Source: Fidelibacterota bacterium
Lineage (GTDB): Bacteria; Fidelibacterota; Marinisomatia; SCGC-AAA003-L08; GCA-2689995
Assembly: GCA_002689995.1 (NCBI GenBank)
Contig: NZIV01000031.1
Coordinates: forward strand, 73,812-137,811
Length of the DNA stretch: 64,000 nucleotides
Direction of reading: 5' to 3'
The position numbers and the translations under genes are program-made. Positions 54,552 through 63,760 of this stretch are shown here, in pieces. Under the pieces are notes generated by a model, which was not told where the DNA came from, did no database searches, and worked only from the letters and a program-made list of their open reading frames with translations. How positions within the stretch are numbered: position 1 is the first letter of the stretch; each line of letters starts with the position of its first letter.

Positions 54552-56192
54552 ATGAACTTCATAAAAACATTAACTTTAATATTATTAGTATTATTTATGG
54601 CAGGATGTAATCGCTCTCAGGAGAATTCTTTTTTAGATTTAAAGCAGGCATTTATAGGCTGGTTTTTAAAATCTCATCCAATTATATCACAAGACTTCAA
54701 TCAATTAGACAATATAGAAGGATGGAGGGATTTTAGTAAAGATGGACTTGATGAGTATTTTGCAGATTTACAAAGATTTTTTATCGAGCTTTCACAAATT
54801 GATAGATCTAAATTATCTGATGATTTAGAGTTTGAGTATTTAGTACTTTGGAGTTTCTTAAGAAATACAACTTATTATGAAAGTAGGTTGAGTCCATATC
54901 GCTTTGATTTTACAATTTGGTCAAATATATTGCAAGAAGGATTAGAGTATATAAATTTGGAATGTGGTACTCTAACTGCTCGAGAAGAAAAAATATTAAA
55001 ATCTAGACTTTACGGGCTTAAGCATATTGCACAAAATATTGAATCACATACTGATTCTCCACTTAATGTTTTTATTAAAGATGGAACTGAAAATATAAAT
55101 ATTATTAAGAAAAGAATGTTAACATTTCTAAATGAATGTGAAACAGATACTAACCTTTATAGTAGGTGGAATTCCCCTATCTTTAATTCCTATGAAAATT
55201 TAAATAAAATAATAAATAATATAAGAAATCAAGAAATATTTATTAATCCAAATATTGATAAAAGTATATGGGAGAATGGATATGAAATTTATTTTGGACA
55301 ATTTTTAGAAGAACTTATCTCCGAAGAAGTACTCAATAATGAAATTCAAAAAACATTCTCAATAATGTTAGAAACAGCTTTACCATTATATTTAAAAGAA
55401 TATGATGAACCCATCTGGGTTTCTATACAAGATACACTTCAAGTTTTAAAAACAGTATTTAAATCCTTCGATGAAAAAAATATTAATGGAATTGAATTGG
55501 TAAATAAGTCTAAAAATATTTTAAATGATTTAGAATATCAATTTAAAAATCAATATTTCAAAGACTTAAAATATCCAGAATTTAATTTTAAGGTTAGTGA
55601 TTCAAGTTTACACTATAAAGCAGATTATATTTCAAACTTTAATAATGGATATAGTGCTAATTTTTATTTACCTAAAATTTTAGACTCAACTTTATTAATA
55701 AATGAACATCTTTTGGAATATCAAATAATAAATCAAATTTTCCCAGGTAAGTTGACTTTAAATATTCAAAGTTCAAATTCCTCGAATTTATTGAAATTGT
55801 TAAAAGATAATATCTTTTTAAATGGATGGGAACTATATATTCAGGATATACTCGCAAAATCAAATTACTTTAAAAACAAACCAGAAGTTTTATTATTAAT
55901 ACTAGAAAATAAATTAGTTTCAATGTTGAAATTGAAGTCACAAATCAAGATGTATGATGATAAAGAATATGATTTAGAATCTAATATGGTATTCTCTGAA
56001 TTTGCAAAAAAATCCTTGACTACATATTGGATGAGACCATACCCTGTAATGGATTACTTGATATTTAAAGAGATTTTAGAATTAAAAAAGTTTCATTTTA
56101 AAAATGATAATAATAATATAAATAGTTTTAATAATCTAATTACACTTCATGGACCCCATTTTATTTTTGTACGTCAAAATTTAGTAAATTAG
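54552..56192 (+). CDS. Lipoprotein resembling a degenerate DUF885 (HExxPGH-type) peptidase
   Basis: The 546-residue protein has a signal peptide with lipobox (FMAGC, Cys19). Its length and block order follow DUF885 proteins: the N-terminal DDLEFEYLVLWSFLRN, then the region where the family has HExxPGH, and then NGWELYIQDILAKS (family EGWALYAE) and YWMRPYPVMDYLIFKEILEL (family RYxxxPGQALSYKxG). At the metal motif this protein reads IINQIFPGKLTLN, so both histidines and the glutamate are gone. It is likely a non-catalytic member with a structural or binding role. It sits between two peptidase genes. The family link is by pattern only. Confidence 0.62.
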   Translation: MNFIKTLTLILLVLFMAGCNRSQENSFLDLKQAFIGWFLKSHPIISQDFNQLDNIEGWRDFSKDGLDEYFADLQRFFIELSQIDRSKLSDDLEFEYLVLWSFLRNTTYYESRLSPYRFDFTIWSNILQEGLEYINLECGTLTAREEKILKSRLYGLKHIAQNIESHTDSPLNVFIKDGTENINIIKKRMLTFLNECETDTNLYSRWNSPIFNSYENLNKIINNIRNQEIFINPNIDKSIWENGYEIYFGQFLEELISEEVLNNEIQKTFSIMLETALPLYLKEYDEPIWVSIQDTLQVLKTVFKSFDEKNINGIELVNKSKNILNDLEYQFKNQYFKDLKYPEFNFKVSDSSLHYKADYISNFNNGYSANFYLPKILDSTLLINEHLLEYQIINQIFPGKLTLNIQSSNSSNLLKLLKDNIFLNGWELYIQDILAKSNYFKNKPEVLLLILENKLVSMLKLKSQIKMYDDKEYDLESNMVFSEFAKKSLTTYWMRPYPVMDYLIFKEILELKKFHFKNDNNNINSFNNLITLHGPHFIFVRQNLVN

Positions 56193-56289
56193 TTTATTTT
56201 AAGAAAAGAGTTGAAACAGCCTGTAATAATTTTGAAATCCCCATTTTTTTTAAATTATACAATAAAATTTTTCAAAAGGAGTAAACAAT

Positions 56290-58326
56290 TTGTCTAACAA
56301 TCCATTATTAAATTCATTCGATACACCATTCAATACCGTACCTTTTAATGATATTGAATTAAAACATTATATACCTGCAATTAAAACAGGAATTAAAGTT
56401 GGGCTAGAAAATATTTCTAGGATTGAAAATAATTTTGAAAATCCAACTTTTGAAAATACAATTTTAGCATTGGAATGTTGTTCAGAAGATTTAAATACTG
56501 CATTGACAGTATATTTTAACCTTTACAGTTCTGAAGCAGATGAGGAATTACAGAAACTTGCAGAACAAATTAGTCCAATGTATGCCAATTTTGAAAATGA
56601 TTTGTTTTTAAATGAAGCTCTATTTACGAGAGTTAAATCTGTATACCAAGACATTAATCAACTATCAAAAAATGATGCAAGGTTAACAGAGAAATTTTAT
56701 AAATCTTTTGTTAAAAAGGGAGCTTTACTATCTGCTAATGAAAAAGAAAAAATGAGGACTATCGATGAAAAATTATCAGTACTATCACCTCGTTTTTCTA
56801 AGAACGTATTAAATGCTACAAATGCCTTTGAATTATGGATTGAAGATGAAAAAGAATTAGATGGGTTACCAGAGTCTGCATTGATTTATGCAAAAGAAGA
56901 AGCTAAAGCTAAGGGTCGAGAAGATGTATGGTTATTTACTTTACAAATGCCAAGCTATTTACCATTTATGAAATATGCAAAAAATAGAAATTTAAGAGAA
57001 AAAATGTATTTGGCTTCTCAAACAAAATGTACTTCAGGTAAATTTAATAATTGCGAAATAATAACTGATATTACTCAATTAAAATTTGAGAAAGCTCAGT
57101 TGCTTGGATATGATACATATGCTGATTTTATTCTCGAAGATAGAATGGCTGAAGATGTTACTACTGTAAATAAGTTTATGGAAGATTTATACGAACCATC
57201 TATGATTGCTGCTAAGATAGATATGAAATTAATTGCTGATTATGCAAAAAAGATTGATGAGATTTCAACATTAAAACCATGGGATATTGGTTATTATTCT
57301 GAAAAGCTTCAAGAAGAAAAATTTGGATTTGATGATGAGACTTTAAGACCATATTTCTCTTCAGAATCAGTAATAAATGGTGCATTTGATATTGCAAATA
57401 AATTGTACGGATTATCTTTTGAAAAATTAGATGATATTCAAGTATTCCATCCAGATGTTGAGGTATATGAAGTTACGGAGGAAAATAGACATATAGGAAT
57501 TCTTTACATTGATTTATATCCGAGAGAAACAAAAAAATCTGGTGCATGGATGAATGAGTTGAGATCTCAAGGATATAGTAGAGGTAAGGTTGAAAGACCG
57601 CATGTTACTATGACATGTAATTTAACTAAGCCATCAGAGGATACACCATCATTGTTAACATTGAGAGAAGTTGAAACTATTTTTCATGAATTTGGTCATT
57701 GTTTACATGGATTATTATCAGATTGTAAATATCAATCAATAGGAGGTACTTCTGTTAAATGGGACTTTGTTGAACTTCCATCACAAATTATGGAGAACTG
57801 GGTAATTGAAAAACAGGCGCTTGATTTATTCGCAAAACATTATGAAACTGATAAAAATATTCCCGAAGAAATGATTAATAAAGTAAGGTCATCAAGACAG
57901 TTTTTATCTGGTTTAATGTCTATAAGACAATTACAATTTGGTTACCTTGATATGGGATATCATTCAGTAAATCCAAAAATAATTTCTAATCCTTTATCTT
58001 ATGAAAAAGAAATCCTTGAAAAGACTCAATTATTAGAACCTGTAGAAGGAACATCTATTAGTTGTAGTTTCTCACATATCTTTGCTGGGGGTTATTCAGC
58101 AGGATATTATTCTTATAAATGGGCTGAAGTTCTAGATGCAGATGCCTTTGAAAAGTTTAAAGATGATGGCATCTTTAACGCTGCTACAGCTAAATCATTT
58201 AGAGAACATATTTTATCTAAAGGAAACTTAGAAAATCCGAAAGAGCTATATAAAAAGTTTAAAGGATCTGAACCTTCAACAATAGCATTATTAAAACGGG
58301 AAGGTCTACTCCAATACATTAATTAA
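56290..58326 (+). CDS. M3-family oligopeptidase (oligopeptidase A/dipeptidyl carboxypeptidase-like)
   Basis: The 678-residue zinc metallopeptidase has the HEFGHCLHGLL motif near residue 465 with the downstream FVELPSQIMENW that provides the third ligand Glu. Other M3A segments are YRNP-like VERPHVTMTCNLTKP and FAGGYSAGYYSYKWAEVLDADAFE near the end. There is no signal peptide, so it acts in the cytoplasm on short peptides. It starts at TTG with AAAAGGAG eight bases upstream. It ends overlapping by three bases the stop of a minus-strand small frame. Confidence 0.96.
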   Translation: MSNNPLLNSFDTPFNTVPFNDIELKHYIPAIKTGIKVGLENISRIENNFENPTFENTILALECCSEDLNTALTVYFNLYSSEADEELQKLAEQISPMYANFENDLFLNEALFTRVKSVYQDINQLSKNDARLTEKFYKSFVKKGALLSANEKEKMRTIDEKLSVLSPRFSKNVLNATNAFELWIEDEKELDGLPESALIYAKEEAKAKGREDVWLFTLQMPSYLPFMKYAKNRNLREKMYLASQTKCTSGKFNNCEIITDITQLKFEKAQLLGYDTYADFILEDRMAEDVTTVNKFMEDLYEPSMIAAKIDMKLIADYAKKIDEISTLKPWDIGYYSEKLQEEKFGFDDETLRPYFSSESVINGAFDIANKLYGLSFEKLDDIQVFHPDVEVYEVTEENRHIGILYIDLYPRETKKSGAWMNELRSQGYSRGKVERPHVTMTCNLTKPSEDTPSLLTLREVETIFHEFGHCLHGLLSDCKYQSIGGTSVKWDFVELPSQIMENWVIEKQALDLFAKHYETDKNIPEEMINKVRSSRQFLSGLMSIRQLQFGYLDMGYHSVNPKIISNPLSYEKEILEKTQLLEPVEGTSISCSFSHIFAGGYSAGYYSYKWAEVLDADAFEKFKDDGIFNAATAKSFREHILSKGNLENPKELYKKFKGSEPSTIALLKREGLLQYIN

Positions 58327-58430
58327 GTTGTTGAGGAGTAGGAATTAAATAACCACATAATCCCAAATGCTAAGATAATTGCATACCACATTAATGTTTT
58401 CGTATTGAATCTTTTAGACTTTTTTGTCAA
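58323..58430 (-). CDS. Candidate small single-pass membrane protein (35 residues)
   Basis: The frame begins at TTG (58430) two bases after the stop codon of the minus-strand gene ending at 58433 and ends at TAA opposite the M3 stop codon. It encodes a basic N-terminus (TKKSKRFNTKT) and one hydrophobic segment (LMWYAIILAFGIMWLFN) with a short polar tail. This topology is typical of small membrane proteins and resembles the N-terminal anchor of FtsH-like proteins. There is no ribosome site of its own, so translational coupling would be required. Confidence 0.4.
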   Translation of the reverse strand: MTKKSKRFNTKTLMWYAIILAFGIMWLFNSYSSTT

Positions 58431-58432
58431 TT

Positions 58433-59818
58433 TTAAAGATAGAAAGATAGTCTAAATGAGATTCCAATACCATTTGAATTATTTAATATTCCATCATAGG
58501 ATGAGACTTCAACCAATAAGTCCATTAATTTAGATTGAATCCCAGCTCCTAAGATTTGAATTATTTGTCCATTTTTAGTTCGAATACCATAATTTAGATT
58601 ATACCAGTTCAATGGGTAGATTGCACCATTTAGACAAATAATAGGTTTAGAATTATTTGTTAAAAAATCTTTTGAATATTTTTCAAATCCACCTGATACA
58701 ACTATTTGGGGTATTGGTTGATATGTTGCTTTAATAAATGTCTTAAGAGGAATTTCGATAGTTATATCGTTGGAAGAAGAGATAGTATCTATTTTAGTAC
58801 TACTTAAAGAATCACTAAAATCAATTAAGTTATTAGCGCTAATATTGGCTGAATAAGTTTTTTTAGTTCCATTTTTAAATGTTATTGATGAACCAATATT
58901 TTCAATAAATAATTCAATATCAAGGTTTTGATGAATTATCTTTTTAAGATTTACTCCAAGACCTAAATCATATCCATTTGATACTTCACTGAAATATTGA
59001 TTATCATTATTGTTTAAAACTGAATCATTTATTGAATCCCAAATTAATTTATTTCCTTCCATTGAAAAGCTCAGATTAGAACTCACATTTGAAATATTAT
59101 TTACAAAATTAAAAGTATCTGATTTGGTTTTGAAATATATAAGTCCCATCAAGTAATTATAATTTATACCTACCCTAAAAGTCGCAAAATTAGTTTTAAA
59201 AGTTCTCCCTAATCCTATTGAATTTTTAACAAAACTTAAAGCTTCAGTATTTAGATTCTGATTTGAATTATATCCTAAATTTAGACTAGAAAATGGGATG
59301 GCAAGTATTTTACCTTTAAAATCTCCATTAACCATAGTATTTATATTTGATGAAAGCATCATTTTACCAAATTCAATTCTTAAGGGATTTATCTCTAAAT
59401 TCAACATAAAATTTAAATTTTCTAATGAAGAATTAACTTCATCTAAACCTGAATTACTGAGTTGATTCCCTGAATTAAAATAGTCCATTAAAAATTGTGG
59501 AGATAAAGATTTATTAGAAAAGTTTGCTTCTAAATCCATGAGGTCAAATCTAAAATAGTAAAAAGGAGAGTTGATGGCAAGGTTTGCAGGATTACAGTTA
59601 GATAATTTAGAACTACGAGAAAATCTATGGAATATTTTATTACTTTTTTCCCAATATTTTTTCTTTTTTCGATTTAATTTGTTTTTTTCAGGGATTTTCT
59701 TTTTTATTTTTTCCTTGTAAATGATTGAAGTATTAAAGTTAGTTTTGTTATTTTGACCGATACCAAAAGAATTAATAAAAAAAAGTAAAGTGAAGGTTAT
59801 AATAAAATTATGTTTCAT
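58433..59818 (-). CDS. Secreted outer-membrane beta-barrel-like protein, function unknown
   Basis: ATG at 59818 is chosen because AGAGGTG precedes it at normal spacing and it starts directly with a signal peptide (residues 1-22; FIITFTLLFFINSFG). A longer frame from 59851 adds only eleven residues. The 461-residue product has a basic linker, then NPANLAINSPFYYFRFDLMDLEANFSN and many alternating strands, ending with GIGISFRLSFYL, an aromatic-type C-terminal strand of outer-membrane proteins. It resembles the PorV/DUF5723-like barrels of the Bacteroidota group, without a firm match. It follows the repeat lipoprotein gene and shares its operon. Confidence 0.7.
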   Translation of the reverse strand: MKHNFIITFTLLFFINSFGIGQNNKTNFNTSIIYKEKIKKKIPEKNKLNRKKKKYWEKSNKIFHRFSRSSKLSNCNPANLAINSPFYYFRFDLMDLEANFSNKSLSPQFLMDYFNSGNQLSNSGLDEVNSSLENLNFMLNLEINPLRIEFGKMMLSSNINTMVNGDFKGKILAIPFSSLNLGYNSNQNLNTEALSFVKNSIGLGRTFKTNFATFRVGINYNYLMGLIYFKTKSDTFNFVNNISNVSSNLSFSMEGNKLIWDSINDSVLNNNDNQYFSEVSNGYDLGLGVNLKKIIHQNLDIELFIENIGSSITFKNGTKKTYSANISANNLIDFSDSLSSTKIDTISSSNDITIEIPLKTFIKATYQPIPQIVVSGGFEKYSKDFLTNNSKPIICLNGAIYPLNWYNLNYGIRTKNGQIIQILGAGIQSKLMDLLVEVSSYDGILNNSNGIGISFRLSFYL

Positions 59819-59819
59819 T

Positions 59820-62384
59820 TTATTCACCTCTATAAGTAATAGTTGAATCAATTAAGACATTCATACTTGCAATTATATCTATATTTAACGAATCAGTAGA
59901 GTAAATTATAAATGGTAAAGGATTACCTCCTTCATCATAATCTGAGATAATTGATAAAACTGGTTTTATATAAGTAGTATCATTGATTAAATGAGAAAAT
60001 AATGTTGAATCAAATTCAGCATAATTTTCAATAGTATCTCCACTATTTATCGCAAAATTATTAAATAAAGTATCTAATGGAATTGCGTCTGATGAGTCTG
60101 CATATATATATGCAGAATAATCTAAATTTAAATCTAATGTACTTGATATAATTGATTTAATATCAGCATGTTGGATGTTTGCGAATTTCTCATTAAGAGG
60201 TTTTACTTCAGACATTTTTAAATTTAGATTAAGAGTATCATTAATTATAAATGCGAAGGGTACTTTAACACTTAGATTTCCACCTAATTGACTAGATTGA
60301 TTTATATCTCCTATAACATTACCACCCCCAACATCTGCAAATACATTCGCAACAAAATTATTTGGAAAAATATTTAACAGACTCTCTGCATTTGAAAGAT
60401 TAAAGATATTTTCATTAAGATATGGATTTAATACTAATAATGTATCAAAGGATGCAGATTTTAAAGTATCATCTAAGTTATTTGTAGAAATTTTATATGA
60501 ATTTAAATTTAAATATATTGAAATGGGAACTTCGATAGTAGATTCAATTGCGAGAATAATCTCAGGTTTGTAGAAATTAAATCCTTCTAATTGCTCTGAG
60601 TATTCGTCTATTACCTCTGGCAAACTAATTGGAATCATAAAACTACCCTCTGGTTGCAATGTGATTGGACTTAAAATTCCACTTATAGATTCAAATGATA
60701 AATCTGTGATTTCAACGTTAAACTCGATAGATGCATTTAGGTCAATTTCCTGTAAAATTTCAGAGTCAAATGATACAGATGAAATATAATTCAAATTTTG
60801 TGTATGGATTTCTTCTGAAGAGTTTTCAGGGAACTGTATTATATATCCAGATAAGTCTATAATATGTACAGATATTGAATCTCCACCACTAATAGGGATT
60901 TCAGATTCTAATGGTATATTTGAGCTACCTAAAAATTCCAACAAAGTAAAGTTTATATTGGCATCAATATCCAAACCATTATCAATAACTAACTTCATTT
61001 GCCCGGTATCAATTACTGCACTCACAAGTTTTGTCTCAGAATTTAATGCGAATGAATTGGATTCTATGATGTCATCATTAAAATAACCAGAGATTGAATT
61101 AAATGTAATTCCAGAATTATCTGCACCCTGTAAAGCTAATTGAACTTCAACCATATTAGATTGATCAATCGTGACAGAGTCGGGGAAGGTAGTTACAGTA
61201 TAAATGTATTCCAAAGAATCACTAGATAAATCTATTGTATAATTTGATAGTGTTAGTGGAGTTATTGATATTGTTGTTGGAGTATTATCACCAATAGATG
61301 CATATATTGAGTCTGTATATGAAAATATTCCATTTTCATTAGTAAGTCCTGGAATACTGATAATTAATTCTGAATTTAACGGAATACCATTAATTATAGA
61401 TAACTCAAGAAATCCATTTTGAATTATTGCGTTTACTAAATCAACTTGATTACTTGATTGGCTTATTTCAAATTTCCCACTTTTTTCTAAAGTTTGTGTT
61501 GGAATATTTGCAGTTGCACTCTCAACTTCCATTTCAATAACTGAAATTGAGACATAAAATCCTGTATCTAAATCGTTATTAGTAATATTAACTTCGCTTC
61601 CTTCTGTACCTAAAGTTTTTCCATTAATTATAATTTTAATTTCTCCAGGTAAGTCAACATTATCTAAATTCATTATTTCAGTAGCAGAATTTCCTGATGG
61701 AATTGTTTGATAAAAAGTAACATTTCCAAATAATTCATCTGAATCAATGTCTCTCAATTCTAAATCAATTGTATCACCCAATGTAATAAACATATTATTT
61801 GTTATTATAATTTGAATTGATGATGTAGAAATATTAGCTTGACTAAATGAAGTAAATGTAAACTCTTGTTCAATTGGCTCAATATCAGATTCTGGTACTT
61901 CAATAGGATTTCCAGTAAGTATAGCTGTATTTGCAATACTTATTATTTCTTCAGGCATAATTTGATTAAAAGTAAATTCTGGTGTAGTTTGTGGAGACAT
62001 TTCTCCTAAGCTCACAATTCCAATTTCAGTTTCTAAGCTAGTAGTTAATGTAGATATCTCAACATTATCAATGGTTTGATTGAAGGATTGATAAATATCA
62101 TTGAAAACTAATGAATCACCAACTGTAATTGTAGGGATAGTATCTTTAATTTCCATGATATAAAATTGACCTCTAGTTGTATCGCAGAAAGTTGTATCGA
62201 CACAGCTATATGCAATTGTATTATTATCAGTAATTTCATCACCTAAAACAACTTTTTTTTCTAATAATTGAAAGCTCATTTCAGCTTCCCATTCCGGAAG
62301 TTGAAAGTTTTCTAGTGCATCTGAAAAGTCTGAACAACCTTGAAAGAGTACTATTATTATAAATAACCAGATTTTTTTGATCAT
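59820..62384 (-). CDS. Large beta-rich lipoprotein with internal repeats, function unknown
   Basis: The 854-residue protein has a lipobox (LFQGC, Cys17). The body is almost all predicted beta structure, rich in Ser, Thr, Ile, Asn and Asp, with low Cys. At least two related segments occur (about residues 305-435 and 447-570). Each has an xLxSxIIxxGxxxLxIxNGLxxxxxx strand pair and a later SISG turn (FNSISGYF and FESISGIL). No catalytic motif is seen. It likely forms an elongated surface or periplasmic stalk. It sits between mdh and the barrel gene, whose ribosome site overlaps the end of this gene. Confidence 0.72.
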   Translation of the reverse strand: MIKKIWLFIIIVLFQGCSDFSDALENFQLPEWEAEMSFQLLEKKVVLGDEITDNNTIAYSCVDTTFCDTTRGQFYIMEIKDTIPTITVGDSLVFNDIYQSFNQTIDNVEISTLTTSLETEIGIVSLGEMSPQTTPEFTFNQIMPEEIISIANTAILTGNPIEVPESDIEPIEQEFTFTSFSQANISTSSIQIIITNNMFITLGDTIDLELRDIDSDELFGNVTFYQTIPSGNSATEIMNLDNVDLPGEIKIIINGKTLGTEGSEVNITNNDLDTGFYVSISVIEMEVESATANIPTQTLEKSGKFEISQSSNQVDLVNAIIQNGFLELSIINGIPLNSELIISIPGLTNENGIFSYTDSIYASIGDNTPTTISITPLTLSNYTIDLSSDSLEYIYTVTTFPDSVTIDQSNMVEVQLALQGADNSGITFNSISGYFNDDIIESNSFALNSETKLVSAVIDTGQMKLVIDNGLDIDANINFTLLEFLGSSNIPLESEIPISGGDSISVHIIDLSGYIIQFPENSSEEIHTQNLNYISSVSFDSEILQEIDLNASIEFNVEITDLSFESISGILSPITLQPEGSFMIPISLPEVIDEYSEQLEGFNFYKPEIILAIESTIEVPISIYLNLNSYKISTNNLDDTLKSASFDTLLVLNPYLNENIFNLSNAESLLNIFPNNFVANVFADVGGGNVIGDINQSSQLGGNLSVKVPFAFIINDTLNLNLKMSEVKPLNEKFANIQHADIKSIISSTLDLNLDYSAYIYADSSDAIPLDTLFNNFAINSGDTIENYAEFDSTLFSHLINDTTYIKPVLSIISDYDEGGNPLPFIIYSTDSLNIDIIASMNVLIDSTITYRGE

Positions 62385-62411
62385 AAATTATACCTAACTG
62401 ATTTGATTATA

Positions 62412-63347
62412 TTATAAACCTGTTTCTGAAACTGTTTTTTTTACAGCTTCTAATGTTTTCATTAATTCCTCTTTTTCGTGGTTCAACAATGAGAATTCGA
62501 TAATTTTTTCTACGCCGTTTTTACCAATAACAGTTGGTACTCCAATGAAGTAACCGTTAACACCAAATTCGCCTTCGCATAAAGATGCACAAGGAATTAT
62601 TCGTTTTTTATCTTTCAAGTAAGATTCTGCCATTTCAATTGCTGAAGCTGCTGGTGCATAAAATGCTGAACCATTCCCAAATAGTTTCACAATTTCTCCA
62701 CCAGCAAATCGTGTTCGCTCAACAATTGCTTCAAGACGCTCTTTTGATATTAAATCTTCTGCCGGTATACCACCAATTGTAGCTAAACGTGTTATAGGCA
62801 CCATCGTATCACCATGTCCACCTAAAACCATACACTGAATATCTTGTACAGAATACCCTGTTTCCATTGCGAGGAAAGCCTTAAATCTAGAACTATCAAG
62901 TGCACCGGCCATACCAACAACCTTATTTTTTCTAAAACCAGAAACTTTATGAAATGCATAAACGATTGCATCTAATGGATTTGATACAACAATTACGAAT
63001 GCATTTGGTGCATATTTTTTTACGTTTTTTGCAACATCAGAAATAATTTTTAAGTTAATACTAAGTAAATCATCTCTAGACATTCCAGGTTTTCTTGGTA
63101 TACCTGCGGTAATAATAACAACATCAGAGTCAGCAATATCCTCGTAATTAGATGAACCTTGAATAAGTGAGTCATATCCATCATGAGGACGTAATTGCAT
63201 TATATCAAGAGCCTTACCCTTAACCATTCCCTCTGCTTGTGGAATATCGAAAAGAACGACATCTCCTAGTTCTTTTTGAGCTGAAATTAAAGCAAGGTTT
63301 CCTCCAATTTGGCCACCGCCAATAAGTGTGATTTTATTTCTATTCAT
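62412..63347 (-). CDS. mdh: Malate dehydrogenase (LDH-like type)
   Basis: The 311-residue enzyme starts with [17 protein letters not shown] (Rossmann loop). It has [17 protein letters not shown] with the substrate-binding arginines, [33 protein letters not shown] and the catalytic histidine in [11 protein letters not shown]. The double arginine in PRKPGMSR points to malate rather than lactate. It acts in the TCA cycle with NAD. ATG at 63347 gives normal length. A 413-bp region separates it from the divergent gene at 63761, and it probably leads the minus-strand cluster. Confidence 0.97.
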   Translation of the reverse strand: MNRNKITLIGGGQIGGNLALISAQKELGDVVLFDIPQAEGMVKGKALDIMQLRPHDGYDSLIQGSSNYEDIADSDVVIITAGIPRKPGMSRDDLLSINLKIISDVAKNVKKYAPNAFVIVVSNPLDAIVYAFHKVSGFRKNKVVGMAGALDSSRFKAFLAMETGYSVQDIQCMVLGGHGDTMVPITRLATIGGIPAEDLISKERLEAIVERTRFAGGEIVKLFGNGSAFYAPAASAIEMAESYLKDKKRIIPCASLCEGEFGVNGYFIGVPTVIGKNGVEKIIEFSLLNHEKEELMKTLEAVKKTVSETGL

Positions 63348-63760
63348 TTTGAAATTTTAATTCCCTTTATAAAAGACTTGAGTTAAAATATTAGTATTTA
63401 ATTTACAAAAGGAGAACAAAGTATTCTATATTATAGTATGTGTTTATTTTTATCATTCAAAACCAGTTTATTTTTTATCAAGAACCTTATGGTTGTCAAT
63501 TTGTGATATCAGTCAATAATAATTAATATCCTTAGAGATAAATATTGTTTAGTAATTTGTATTTCAATAAATTAGAAATGTTAAAATCTGTAACTGAATC
63601 TATATTTTAGTTTTATTTTTTAGTGTGTACGTATTTTTAGTTACATTTATATAAATTGCAAATTTTCAAGTTCAATTTTATTTTTCAAATTGACTTGCGA
63701 TGCGGAGGAAAATAATAATATTTAAATATTTACAATCTTTTTTAGGAGGAAGATAGATAT
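63348..63760. other. Divergent promoter region between mdh and the final gene
   Basis: This 413-bp stretch has no coding frame of note. Several TTG-plus-AT pairs occur, the best on the plus strand being TTGACT at 63690. The long gap fits two opposing promoters. A GGAGGA at 63704-63709 lies in the leader, too far from the start to act as its ribosome site. Confidence 0.5.
63690..63718 (+). promoter_or_regulatory. Possible promoter of the secreted-protein gene
   Basis: TTGACT (63690-63695) is followed after 17 bases by TAATAA (63713-63718). The -35 part is good and the -10 part weak. It lies about 45 bases upstream of the ATG at 63761. Confidence 0.3.
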
